Of a DNA stretch of 64,000 nt, positions 1 through 8,861 are shown piece by piece. The position numbers and the translations under genes were made by a program. Positions within the stretch are counted from its first letter, which is position 1. The number at the start of each line of letters is the position of its first letter. The stretch is taken from NCBI GenBank assembly GCA_023393095.1, contig JAEWMT010000002.1, forward strand, positions 1 through 64,000. The letters run 5' to 3'. The notes under the pieces are model-generated. The model made no database searches. It had not been told where the DNA came from and saw only the letters and a list, made by a program, of their open reading frames with translations. Source of the DNA: Bacillota bacterium. Its GTDB lineage: Bacteria; Bacillota; Clostridia; Lachnospirales; Lachnospiraceae.

Positions 1-1810
1 GATAAGAACCCTGCTCGGACTGTTTTACCGCACCCATAATATCCTGTTCAACTTTAGGATCTAGTGTAACAACGCTGGTCATTTCACTTTGAGGGAAGAA
101 CTTATTGGAAATAGCACGTTTCAAACTTTGCCTTACATATTCTGTTAGAACATCCGAATCCCTCGTGGTTGATGCATAATCTGCCAGTGTTTCAAGTATC
201 GTCACGAGATCTCTGATTGATATACCCTCCTGAAGAAGATTTTGCAGTACCTTCTGTATCTCACCGATACTAAGAAGCTTTGGAACAAGTTCCGTAACCA
301 ATGTCTGATGTGTTCCTTGTATATTATTAATAAGATTCTGTACATCCTGTCTGGTTAGAAGCTCATAAATATGGCTGCGGATAATCTCTGTCAGATGAGT
401 CGCAATAATAGAAGGTGGATCCACAACCGTATATCCAAGCGTCTCTGCTCGTTCACGCTGACCTTCCGTGATCCAGATTGCGGGCAGATGAAAGGAGGGT
501 TCAAAGGTAGGAATACCTGTTATCTCTTCCTCCACATATCCCGGGTTCATCGCCATATAGTGATCAAATAGTATTTCACCTTCACTGATCTGAATGCCTT
601 TGATTTTTATGATATATTGATTCGGATTCAACTGAATATTATCTCTTAAACGAATCATCGGCACAACACAACCAAGCTCTAATGCAATCTGTCTTCGAAT
701 TAATACGACACGGTCAAGTAAATCTCCGCCTTGGTTTGCATCTGCAAGAGGAATAATACCATAACCAAATTCCAATTCGATTGGATCTACCTGAAGAAGT
801 GATACGACATTCTCCGGCTTCCTAATTTCATTCGCTGAGGCCTCCTCCGATGATACTTCCTCTTCAATTGCCGTAACCTCAATTTTATTAGCAATAATTC
901 TCCCTGATATAAGAAACAGCGCTCCATATAATGCAAATATTATATCATTTAATGGAGTGAAAAAGCCAAGAACAATGACACTTGCGCCAACCATATATAA
1001 TACCTTTGGGATATTAAACAGCTGCTTAATAAGCAAATCGCCAAAGTCTGCTTCCTTTGATGCCTTCGTAACTAGAATACCAGTAGCAAGTGATATCATT
1101 AAGGATGGAATCTGGCTGACCAGACCATCACCAATTGCCAGAATGGCGAAATGAGAAAATGCATCCGATATACCAAATCCCAACTGGGTAGCACCCATAA
1201 CAGTACCACCGACCAAATTAATGATGGTGATAATCAGACCAACAATCGCATCTCCTTTAACATACTTTGTAGCACCGTCCATCGAACCAAAGAATGCTGA
1301 TTCCGCCTGTATCTTATCACGACGCTGCTTTGCCTCTTTGTCCGTAATTGTACCTGTATTCAAATCAGCATCTATTGCCATCTGTTTACCTGGCATTGCA
1401 TCTAGAGTGAATCTGGCAGTTACTTCTGCAATACGTTCAGAACCCTTATTGATAACCATAAACTGTACCAGGATCAAAACGATGAATATAATGATACCAA
1501 CAACAAGATTATTACCACCTACGAACTTACCGAAGGTAGTAATAACATTACCGGGTTTACCTGTGGTTAAGATAACTCTTATACTAGATACGTTTAACGA
1601 AATACGAAATATGGTCGTAAACAAAAGAATTGTCGGAAAAGCCGACATATTAAGAACTTCCTGCGTAAACATAGCATTAAACAATACAACCATAGCAATA
1701 GAGATATTTAATGCCAGCAGCATATCCAGTAAAACGGTAGGGATAGGGATAATTAAAAATACGATTGCAGAAATTAAAAATAATCCAACAATCAAATCAT
1801 TTTTCTTCAT
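1..1810 (-). CDS. flhA: Flagellar export gate protein FlhA (C-terminus outside window)
   Basis: FlhA forms the export gate ring of the flagellar type III secretion system and couples proton flow to substrate unfolding. The 603 codons present begin MKKNDLIVGLFLI and are followed by several hydrophobic helices, then a soluble cytoplasmic domain. Residues such as SIRVILTTGKPGNVI and the loop with RFTLDAMPGKQMAIDADLN are strongly FlhA-like. The family is about 680-700 residues, so roughly the last 80-90 lie beyond the left edge. The start ATG has AGGAGG nine bases upstream. It follows flhB after an unusually long 179-bp gap filled with palindromic repeats, which could tune its translation. Confidence 0.96.
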   Translation of the reverse strand, partial: MKKNDLIVGLFLISAIVFLIIPIPTVLLDMLLALNISIAMVVLFNAMFTQEVLNMSAFPTILLFTTIFRISLNVSSIRVILTTGKPGNVITTFGKFVGGNNLVVGIIIFIVLILVQFMVINKGSERIAEVTARFTLDAMPGKQMAIDADLNTGTITDKEAKQRRDKIQAESAFFGSMDGATKYVKGDAIVGLIITIINLVGGTVMGATQLGFGISDAFSHFAILAIGDGLVSQIPSLMISLATGILVTKASKEADFGDLLIKQLFNIPKVLYMVGASVIVLGFFTPLNDIIFALYGALFLISGRIIANKIEVTAIEEEVSSEEASANEIRKPENVVSLLQVDPIELEFGYGIIPLADANQGGDLLDRVVLIRRQIALELGCVVPMIRLRDNIQLNPNQYIIKIKGIQISEGEILFDHYMAMNPGYVEEEITGIPTFEPSFHLPAIWITEGQRERAETLGYTVVDPPSIIATHLTEIIRSHIYELLTRQDVQNLINNIQGTHQTLVTELVPKLLSIGEIQKVLQNLLQEGISIRDLVTILETLADYASTTRDSDVLTEYVRQSLKRAISNKFFPQSEMTSVVTLDPKVEQDIMGAVKQSEQGSY

Positions 1811-1989
1811 TCCTACAAGCCTCCTATCTTTTTTTAGGAGGCTTTGCCTCCTATCTTTATTTGGAGGCTTTGCCTCCTATCTTTTATTTTATTTGGAGGC
1901 TTTGCCCCCTATCTATGTATTAGAAGCTTTGCCTATAATTTATGTATTTAAGTGGCTTTGCCTCCAGATTATCCTATTTAAATATGTAA
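1811..1989. repeat. Stack of GGAGGC/GCCTCC palindromic repeats between flhB and flhA
   Basis: Five imperfect copies of a 15-bp palindrome (core GGAGGCTTTGCCTCC) lie at 1837-1851, 1863-1877, 1895-1909, 1923-1937 and 1952-1965, with start-to-start spacing of 26-32 bp and T-rich spacers. A sixth half copy (GCCTCC, about 1818-1825) is the flhA Shine-Dalgarno itself. In the transcript each copy can form a short hairpin. The copy nearest flhA can alternatively pair its 3' arm with the Shine-Dalgarno. All other gaps in this part of the operon are short. Copies further from flhA are more degenerate. Confidence 0.85.
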
Positions 1990-3123
1990 TTAACTTACTT
2001 TATTCTTGAGCCCGTATACATAAGCAAGTACTTCAGCAGTCATCTGGTATAGTTCAGGCGGTATCTCCGCCCCAACTTCAACATTATAATAAAGCATTCT
2101 GGCAAGCGGTTTATTTTCTACAATTTCAATATTGTTATCCTTTGCAACCTCTTTTATCTTCTGTGCCAGGTAGTCTGCTCCTTTTGCGATTAAAACAGGT
2201 GCAGTTGATTCATTCTTATCATATTGGATTGCAGCTGCAAGATGAGTAGGATTTGTAATAACTACATCCGCCTTTGGGAGAGACTGCATCATTCGTTTCG
2301 TGGATACTTCCCTCATCTTAGCACGAATTTTGCTTTTGATGAGAGGATCTCCCTCAGTATTCTTAAATTCATCCTTAACTTCCTGCTTCGTCATTTTCAT
2401 ATCCTTTTTGAATTTTAACTTCTGATAAATAAGATCTGCAAAACCAATTACCAAAAAGATCACACTAATCTTTAAACCTAGGTTTATGATGATATTTCCA
2501 AGAAGAATTACTGCGCTTTCTAACTTTAAGTCATAAAAGATCGTCAATGTCTTATATTGATTCTTCAATGTGCTATATGCAACATAACTGATAATAACAA
2601 TTTTAATAATTTCAATAATTAATTTAACTAAATTATCTTTGGATATAATCCTCTTAAAACCATTGATAGGATTTATCTTATTAAATTTAGGATTCATTAA
2701 TTTACCAGAAATCTTCCATTTAACCTGAAACAAAATAATAATTATAGTTATTACTATAATAAAGATAAAAACCGGCATACAGGTAAATAAAATAATACGA
2801 AATGCTTCGCCCAAAAGACTTTGTGCATTTAACATATTAAATTCCTGATTCGTCAATTTATCTATATTGCCAAACATTAATTTAAATGAGTTTCTAAACT
2901 GTGTACCAAAGAAACCAATAAATAACTTAAGAACTATAAATAATGTAGCCAATGCGGCAGAAGTAATTAGCTCCTGGCTTCTGGCAACCTGACCTTCATT
3001 TCTTGCATCACTAAGCTTTTTTGTGGTAGGTTCCTCTGTTTTATCCGCACCTTTATCTGCAAAAAATTGAAGATTATAATGAAGAAGGTAAATGTTATAT
3101 TTTTTTTTCTCTTCCTCTATCAT
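1990..3123 (-). CDS. flhB: Flagellar export specificity switch protein FlhB
   Basis: FlhB is the membrane component of the flagellar type III exporter that switches substrate specificity from rod/hook to filament. The 377-residue protein has an N-terminal segment (DKTEEPTTKKLSDARNEGQVA) typical of the family, four hydrophobic segments roughly between residues 50 and 230, and the autocleavage motif NPTH followed by AAAIQYD in the C-terminal cytoplasmic domain. A GAGGA ribosome site supports the ATG chosen; about 20 extra N-terminal residues precede the usual family start. It lies 41 bp after fliR. Confidence 0.97.
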   Translation of the reverse strand: MIEEEKKKYNIYLLHYNLQFFADKGADKTEEPTTKKLSDARNEGQVARSQELITSAALATLFIVLKLFIGFFGTQFRNSFKLMFGNIDKLTNQEFNMLNAQSLLGEAFRIILFTCMPVFIFIIVITIIIILFQVKWKISGKLMNPKFNKINPINGFKRIISKDNLVKLIIEIIKIVIISYVAYSTLKNQYKTLTIFYDLKLESAVILLGNIIINLGLKISVIFLVIGFADLIYQKLKFKKDMKMTKQEVKDEFKNTEGDPLIKSKIRAKMREVSTKRMMQSLPKADVVITNPTHLAAAIQYDKNESTAPVLIAKGADYLAQKIKEVAKDNNIEIVENKPLARMLYYNVEVGAEIPPELYQMTAEVLAYVYGLKNKVS

Positions 3124-3164
3124 ACAATGTTCCTCATATCAACTTTTATTGTTATAACATTTAC

Positions 3165-3932
3165 TTATTTTAAAAGTGCTATTGAATCTTTTAGCATTAA
3201 TACCATTTCATTAAATATGAAATCTGCAACTGCGGGTACCATTCCAATAATAATTGCAAGAACTAAAAGTCCGACAAATACCTTAACCTGCATACCGATA
3301 ACAAACATATTCATCTGCGGAGCCATTTTAGCCAGGATTCCCAATATGGTATCAACTACTAAAATAGCTGCAAAGATCGGGAGCACAATGCGAAAACCAA
3401 TTACAAAATAATCAGAAATAAACCTTACCATAAGTGTACTCAAATTCGGATTTATATTTACTTTACCTATATTAATAATCTGAAATGATTCAATGATTGC
3501 TTTTAGGAAATAATGATGCAAGTTCGTAATCATCATAATAAGCAATACTAAATAACCATATAAATTTGCCGTAATGGTATTTTGAATACTTGTCGTTGGA
3601 TCTATCTCATTTACCATAGAAAATCCAATCTGCATATCAAGAAATTGTCCAGAAAAATTCAATATATAATAGGCAATATTAGCAAACAAGCCCATGATAG
3701 CGCCTGCAAGAGCCTCTTTGATAGCAATGATTGAATAATCAATAACTCCTGCAAACTCCGGTTGTTCAAAAGGTACTGTATAAAATAATATAGCAGCCAG
3801 AAATATTGATAACCCGGTCTTAATTCTGAATGGAACATTCCTTAACGAAAAAAAAGGAGCCGTATAAATAAATCCGGTAATCCTCACAAGTATTAGTAAT
3901 AAAGCATCAAAATTTTCGATTGAAATTGTCAT
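3165..3932 (-). CDS. fliR: Flagellar export apparatus protein FliR
   Basis: FliR is a core membrane subunit of the FliPQR export channel. The 255-residue protein is almost entirely hydrophobic, with six or so predicted membrane segments. It carries a typical N-terminus (LLILVRITGFIYTAPFF) and the motif GEQ/AGAIMGL-like stretch near residue 80. Its start overlaps the fliQ stop by four bases, consistent with translational coupling in the fliP-fliQ-fliR set. Confidence 0.96.
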   Translation of the reverse strand: MTISIENFDALLLILVRITGFIYTAPFFSLRNVPFRIKTGLSIFLAAILFYTVPFEQPEFAGVIDYSIIAIKEALAGAIMGLFANIAYYILNFSGQFLDMQIGFSMVNEIDPTTSIQNTITANLYGYLVLLIMMITNLHHYFLKAIIESFQIINIGKVNINPNLSTLMVRFISDYFVIGFRIVLPIFAAILVVDTILGILAKMAPQMNMFVIGMQVKVFVGLLVLAIIIGMVPAVADFIFNEMVLMLKDSIALLK

Positions 3933-4204
3933 AAATTATGAATAAAGTATCCAAAATTTGAAAAAAGATTGACTGTATATTCCCTCAATGTGGTTAAAAT
4001 CCAATTACCGCACAGCATTAAAACTATAAATATTGCAATTAGTTTGGGAACAAATGTGAGGGTTTGCTCCTGTATTGAGGTAACAGTCTGTAGCACACTG
4101 ACAATTAAGCCGACGATCAGGGAGATGAGTAGCATTGGTGCCGATGTTTTAATTATTACATATAAAGCATCTCTTACAATATCAATAATTATATTTTCAT
4201 TCAT
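3929..4204 (-). CDS. fliQ: Flagellar export apparatus protein FliQ
   Basis: FliQ is a small two-helix membrane subunit of the FliPQR channel. The 91-residue length and two long hydrophobic helices (about 15-40 and 50-75) match the family, as does the QEQTLTFVPK segment between them. It lies between fliP and fliR and overlaps fliR by four bases. Confidence 0.96.
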   Translation of the reverse strand: MNENIIIDIVRDALYVIIKTSAPMLLISLIVGLIVSVLQTVTSIQEQTLTFVPKLIAIFIVLMLCGNWILTTLREYTVNLFSNFGYFIHNL

Positions 4205-4220
4205 ACCGACTCATCTCCCG

Positions 4221-5135
4221 TTAATAGAATGTCTTGACAACTTGTCCAATTATTAAATTCCATCCATCCGCTATAATAAACAGTAATATTTTAAATGGCA
4301 TAGATATCATCGTAGGCGGTAGCATCATCATACCCATTGACATCAGGGTCGATGCCACTACCATATCAATGATAATAAATGGTATGTAAATAACAAAACC
4401 AATTATAAACGCTTTCTTTAACTCACTGATAATAAATGCAGGAATAATTACCTGGGTTGGAATATCATCAATTTTTTCTACTGGTTTTATTTTAGCAATA
4501 TCCATAAAAAGTTTTAAATCTTTTGTTCCTCCCACATCAATCTGCCTTAGCATAAATGTACGAAGCGGTGCAATGCCTTTATCAAAGGCTTCCTCTTGTG
4601 TTATTTTGTTAGCAGCAAGTGGTTGAATTGCATCAGTATTAATCTTATCAAATGTCGGCGACATAACTAAAAGAGTAATAAACAGTGCAAGCCCTACTAG
4701 AATCTGATTGGGAGGTGTCGTCTGTGTTCCTATCGCAGATCGGACAAAATGGAGTACGATTATAATTCTGCTAAATGATGTTAACATAATCAATATTGAT
4801 GGAGCCAAACTGATTACAGTTAATATCAAAAGCATCTGCAGAGCGGACGATAATCCTTTATTCTTGTCCGCACTATTCTGATCCGCATTATACTGGATTT
4901 TAAACGGACCCACCGAAGCATCCAGACTATCTTTAGATGAATCCGTGCTATTATTAGCATTATCTAATTTATTTGTTGTGTCAGTACTGTCAGCAGATGT
5001 TTTATTACTTTTAACAGTTGATGCCGAAGCATAGTTACCGCTAAAAAAGCCCAACATACATATCGTTAACATCATAACGATGATGGCAGGTTTTCTTTTA
5101 AAGCGTTTTTTAACATGTTTATTCATGTCTACCAA
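4221..5135 (-). CDS. fliP: Flagellar export apparatus protein FliP
   Basis: FliP is the main subunit of the export channel. The 304-residue protein has a cleavable signal peptide (basic KRFKRK then a hydrophobic stretch ending GNYASAS), a Ser/Thr/Asn/Asp-rich linker of about 60 residues, and then the FliP core. The core contains SFSRIIIVLHFVRSAIG and TPPNQILVGLALFITLL, both FliP hallmarks. The low-complexity linker makes it longer than the common ~220-250 residues. Confidence 0.97.
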   Translation of the reverse strand: MVDMNKHVKKRFKRKPAIIVMMLTICMLGFFSGNYASASTVKSNKTSADSTDTTNKLDNANNSTDSSKDSLDASVGPFKIQYNADQNSADKNKGLSSALQMLLILTVISLAPSILIMLTSFSRIIIVLHFVRSAIGTQTTPPNQILVGLALFITLLVMSPTFDKINTDAIQPLAANKITQEEAFDKGIAPLRTFMLRQIDVGGTKDLKLFMDIAKIKPVEKIDDIPTQVIIPAFIISELKKAFIIGFVIYIPFIIIDMVVASTLMSMGMMMLPPTMISMPFKILLFIIADGWNLIIGQVVKTFY

Positions 5136-5164
5136 CCTTTATATGTATTGTAATTGAATGATTT

Positions 5165-5599
5165 TTACTTGCCATCTGTCTTATTTCTCATCTTTTCAAG
5201 TATTTGCTTAAAATTAACACTTTCTTTCGCATTATCTTCTCTTACAAATACTTCGGATTCATCCAATTCTGTTATGAAATTCACTGCATCTTTTCCGACA
5301 GAAATAACAACAAACTTATTACCAATCTTTACTATCTGCAATAACTTATTTGAACTGATACGATACGTATCAATCACCTTAAAGTTACTGTTTTTAAGCT
5401 GCCCCATAGAAATCTTGCCAATGTATTTTGTTGTAAAATAGGCGGCTACCAGAATCAATATTAAAATAAATATTAATTTTATTAATTCCATAATACTATT
5501 TGAACGCGATACTTCACCAATTACATTATTTTTGATGGGTGATGATGTTGGAGTTGCACCAAGGTTTCCTAGCAAAAGAACCATAGCTTTTCCCGACAA
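5165..5599 (-). CDS. fliO: Flagellar biosynthesis protein FliO
   Basis: FliO is a small membrane protein that assists FliP assembly. The 144-residue protein has one strong transmembrane helix (about 40-60: LIFILILILVAAYFTTKYIG) followed by a small cytoplasmic domain with NSNFKVIDTYRISSNKLLQIVKIGNK, typical of FliO/FliZ. It lies directly between cheY and fliP; its stop is 29 bp before the fliP start. Sequence conservation is low in this family, so position carries much of the call. Confidence 0.88.
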   Translation of the reverse strand: MSGKAMVLLLGNLGATPTSSPIKNNVIGEVSRSNSIMELIKLIFILILILVAAYFTTKYIGKISMGQLKNSNFKVIDTYRISSNKLLQIVKIGNKFVVISVGKDAVNFITELDESEVFVREDNAKESVNFKQILEKMRNKTDGK

Positions 5600-5962
5600 T
5601 TAACCCACCGCTTTCTTAACTGCTTCCAAAACTCTGTCTGCCTGAAAAGGCTTAACAATAAAATCCTTTGCTCCAGATTGGATAGATTCGATAACCATTG
5701 CCTGTTGCCCCATTGCGGAACACATAATAACATTAGCGCTTGGATCGGTTGCTTTAATTTTCTTAAGCGCCTGTATACCATCCAGCTCAGGCATCGTAAT
5801 ATCCATCATAACCAAATCCGGTTTTGTTTCCGTGTACTTATCAATTGCTTTTAAACCATTCTCTGCTTCACCTGCAATGTTATAACCATTTTTTGTTAAA
5901 ATGTCCTTAATCATCATTCTCATAAAAGCTGCGTCATCACATATCAAAATACTTTTCGCCAT
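5600..5962 (-). CDS. cheY: Chemotaxis response regulator CheY
   Basis: CheY is the diffusible response regulator that carries the chemotaxis signal to the motor switch. The 120-residue single receiver domain has the acidic pair D9-D10, phospho-acceptor D54 (VMMDITMP), S82 in the T/S position and K104 (FIVKPF). There is no output domain. It lies between fliY and fliO, as in the Bacillus fla/che operon, where FliY acts as its phosphatase. Confidence 0.96.
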   Translation of the reverse strand: MAKSILICDDAAFMRMMIKDILTKNGYNIAGEAENGLKAIDKYTETKPDLVMMDITMPELDGIQALKKIKATDPSANVIMCSAMGQQAMVIESIQSGAKDFIVKPFQADRVLEAVKKAVG

Positions 5963-6001
5963 ATTTCTTCTCCTATCTTATTGTATTTTATCACATTATA
6001 T

Positions 6002-7177
6002 TTAATTAATTTGTCTTTGCTTTGTTATTTCTGTCACTCTGATACCGAAGGCCTCTTCCATAACCACTACTTCACCCTTCGCTACAAATTTGCCATTGAC
6101 AAGTACATCAATTGGTTCTCCTGCCAAACGATTCAGTTCAATAATTGTTCCCGGTGAAAAGTCCAGAATTTCTTTGATTGATTTACTGGTTCTTCCCAAT
6201 TCAACCGTTACCTCTAAGGGAACATCCATTAGCAAATCAATATTCTCTGGTTGTACCACCCCGCTCATCGTAGGATTGAATGGAGTGAACTGTACGGGCT
6301 GGACACTGACATCCTGCATTACCGGTGCCATATATGGAACCTGTCCTGGCATAACACCTTGATTCGGATACGGATTGTATCCCTGGGGCATTGCAGTCGG
6401 TTGAGGCTGTACAGGTGCCTGAGGTGCTACACTTTGTGAAGGTATCTGAGTAGCTGTTGAAGAATTATTCATTGGTGATCTGGTTGGAATATCCGGTTCC
6501 ATTGTTGTTGCTTGAATAAACTGTTTATATAAATCTCGTGCAAAGTCAAACGGATAAAGCTGCATCAGCACACTGTCTACCAAATCTCCGATCTCCATAT
6601 GAAAAGAGACTCTGACAAAATTACCTTTCAAAAATTCTGCAATATTTTCGCCATTCATATTTTCATATAAATCGACAATAGCAGAGGTAGGCGGACTGAT
6701 ATTTACTCTTTTTTCAAGCATTGAAGATATCGAAGTTGCAGCCGAACCCATCATCTGGTTCATTGCTTCACTGATTGCACTCAGATGAAGTTCCGACAAT
6801 TCCCCTCCAATATTTGTTCCATCTCCACCCATCATCAGATCGGTGATAACTTTTACATCCTTTTCCTTAAGTATTAATATGTTATTTCCATCAAGCCCAT
6901 CTTCATAATATATCTGTATGAAAACACAAGGTTTATCATAACTGTTTACGATGTCCTTCCATGTAGCATATTCTACAACAGGAGTTGTTATATTTACCCT
7001 TTGATTCACTAAGGAAAACAATGTCGTCGCTGCTGTACCCATGCTGATATTTGAGATTTCACCTATAGCATCCTTTTCCGCATCAGTTAGATTTTCTTGT
7101 ATAGAATTAGCTGAATCATCCGTACTTACACCGTTTAATAAAGCATTAATTTCTTCTTGGGATAGCATACCATCCAT
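6002..7177 (-). CDS. fliY: Flagellar switch phosphatase FliY (FliN family)
   Basis: FliY is the Gram-positive switch protein that combines a CheC-type CheY-P phosphatase with a FliN C-ring domain. The 391-residue protein has an N-terminal SQEEINALLNG peptide like the CheY-binding tail of FliM. Two CheC active-site repeats follow (GEISNISMG near residue 40 and SEAMNQMMG near residue 135, each with the E-x-x-N pair). Next come a Pro/Gln-rich linker (about 225-300) and a C-terminal SpoA/FliN domain (PLEVTVELGRTSKSIKEIL onward). Both phosphatase sites look intact. It starts just after fliM with a GAGGAG ribosome site. Confidence 0.95.
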   Translation of the reverse strand: MDGMLSQEEINALLNGVSTDDSANSIQENLTDAEKDAIGEISNISMGTAATTLFSLVNQRVNITTPVVEYATWKDIVNSYDKPCVFIQIYYEDGLDGNNILILKEKDVKVITDLMMGGDGTNIGGELSELHLSAISEAMNQMMGSAATSISSMLEKRVNISPPTSAIVDLYENMNGENIAEFLKGNFVRVSFHMEIGDLVDSVLMQLYPFDFARDLYKQFIQATTMEPDIPTRSPMNNSSTATQIPSQSVAPQAPVQPQPTAMPQGYNPYPNQGVMPGQVPYMAPVMQDVSVQPVQFTPFNPTMSGVVQPENIDLLMDVPLEVTVELGRTSKSIKEILDFSPGTIIELNRLAGEPIDVLVNGKFVAKGEVVVMEEAFGIRVTEITKQRQIN

Positions 7178-7182
7178 ATTCT

Positions 7183-8163
7183 TTACTCCTCTCCTCTTAT
7201 AATTGTTGAAATTTTTACCGCGTAAGAGCCTGAGGATGCACCCGGAAGTGCGGTAAATTTATGTAGATTACCAACGTAGATAGCTAATTCATCTTCTACT
7301 TTTGAATTTAATTTAATGATATCACCTTTTTGCATATTCATAAAATCATTAACTGAAATTGTACTTTTACCTAATATAGCTCGCATTGGAACTCTTGCCT
7401 TTGATATGGTAGTCTCAATCTCTTCCTGATAGGATTTATCATCCTTTAACTGCATTGTGGAATACCAATATTTAGTATTCAATTTATCAATTACCTGCTC
7501 TAGGCAGACATAAGGAAGACAAATATTCATCATTCCTTCAATATTACCTATTTTAACATTCAACGTTACAAGTGAGATCATTTCGCTCGGGGAGATAATC
7601 TGTGCAAAATTGGAATTCGTCTCAATTCGCAATAACCGTGGCTGCAATTGTATCACCGTAGCCCATGGCTCCCTGAGTAAATTAGTACAAACATTGAAAA
7701 TGCGTTCAATAATAGATAACTCTATCTCTGAAAAATCCCTTACCTTATCAAGCGGATATCCTCCGCCCCCCAACATACGGTCAACTACTGCATATCCAAG
7801 ATTATCCGCCAATTCAATAATAATATTACCTTCTAGTGGCGCGAAATCAATGACTCCTAATAATACTGGATTTGACAAGGCATTTGTAAATTCAGAATAT
7901 GTGACTGCCTCTGAATTTCTTACCTCTACCTGAACATTTTTTCGAAGATATGCAGGAAGATTGGTTGCAAGCAATCTGGCATAATGCTCAAATATGATGT
8001 TCAAGGTACGTAAGTGCTCCTTGGAAAACTTGGATGGTCTGGCAAAGTCATAATTCTTAATCTGCTTTTCCGAATTCTGTTTATATTCATCCGCATCTAG
8101 CTCGCCGCTAGAGAGTGCCGCCAGCAGATTATCTATCTCATTTTGGGATAAGACATCGCCCAT
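7183..8163 (-). CDS. fliM: Flagellar motor switch protein FliM
   Basis: FliM forms the middle of the C ring and receives CheY-P. The 326-residue protein begins with LSQNEIDNLLAAL, the CheY-P-binding peptide. It continues with a CheC-like middle domain containing RMLGGGGYPLD, the GGxG element of FliM. A C-terminal SpoA domain closes the protein. A strong AGGAGG site precedes the ATG. Length is normal. Confidence 0.97.
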   Translation of the reverse strand: MGDVLSQNEIDNLLAALSSGELDADEYKQNSEKQIKNYDFARPSKFSKEHLRTLNIIFEHYARLLATNLPAYLRKNVQVEVRNSEAVTYSEFTNALSNPVLLGVIDFAPLEGNIIIELADNLGYAVVDRMLGGGGYPLDKVRDFSEIELSIIERIFNVCTNLLREPWATVIQLQPRLLRIETNSNFAQIISPSEMISLVTLNVKIGNIEGMMNICLPYVCLEQVIDKLNTKYWYSTMQLKDDKSYQEEIETTISKARVPMRAILGKSTISVNDFMNMQKGDIIKLNSKVEDELAIYVGNLHKFTALPGASSGSYAVKISTIIRGEE

Positions 8164-8228
8164 TGTCCTTACCTCCTAATTCACTAGTTACATAATAACA
8201 CAAAATATAAATAAAATCATCAATTTTC

Positions 8229-8738
8229 TTATTGGATTAAGTAATCACTAAGTACTATATCTATTATAAAATCAGAATCAAAGTAGTTGTGTATGTCTTC
8301 TAATATCTGCTTTTTCGCTTTATCCTTATTCTCTTCCAACTTAAGTTCATCACTGGTATATTTGGAAAATACATCTTCAGCAATATTCTTAATTTTATTT
8401 GCATTAGGATCCACCTTTTCACTAAGTTCTTTATAATCAGCATGTTTTATATTCTCAGTGATGGATAACTTAACGGATAAATAATGATCGGTTCCATCGG
8501 TACTTCTTAGATTACATTGAACTGGTTCTGGTAAGGAGTAATTCTCTGTATCAGTAACCTTAACCTTACTGCTACCATCCGGATTTTCCAGTTCCAGATT
8601 AATAATTGATGCTACTTTTGATACCAACTGATTCGTCTTATTGGCAGTCGGTACAACTGAAAAAATGACCATAGCAATTAATACGGTATTGATGAGCGAT
8701 ATTGCCATAATAATAATTGTCAATATGTTTTTTTTCAT
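8229..8738 (-). CDS. fliL: Flagellar basal body-associated protein FliL
   Basis: FliL is a single-pass membrane protein that surrounds the stator and supports torque. The 169-residue protein has a short cytoplasmic N-terminus, one membrane helix (about 5-28), and an extracytoplasmic domain ending DIVLSDYLIQ, which resembles the FliL C-terminus (…V.F..F..Q). It lies between motB and fliM, the usual place. A GGGAGG ribosome site lies eight bases before the ATG. The family is weakly conserved. Confidence 0.88.
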   Translation of the reverse strand: MKKNILTIIIMAISLINTVLIAMVIFSVVPTANKTNQLVSKVASIINLELENPDGSSKVKVTDTENYSLPEPVQCNLRSTDGTDHYLSVKLSITENIKHADYKELSEKVDPNANKIKNIAEDVFSKYTSDELKLEENKDKAKKQILEDIHNYFDSDFIIDIVLSDYLIQ

Positions 8739-8861
8739 TACGAAAGCCCTCCCTTATTATATAGTGCATATCTTTCTCTTCTGAATTAATATATTTAAAG
8801 CTGAAAACATCTATATAAAATTTAAATATAAATATTATTTTCTTAAAAAAACCATGCTTTC

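Noticed and set aside
1837..1965. CRISPR-like reading of the flhB-flhA repeats
   Set aside because: The units are 15-bp palindromes at 26-32 bp spacing with low-complexity T-rich spacers, not repeats of CRISPR length with unique spacers, and no cas gene is near.
1221..2009. 262-codon plus-strand reading frame
   Set aside because: It lies antisense to flhA and runs into the repeat array; composition is that of a shadow frame and there is no ribosome site.
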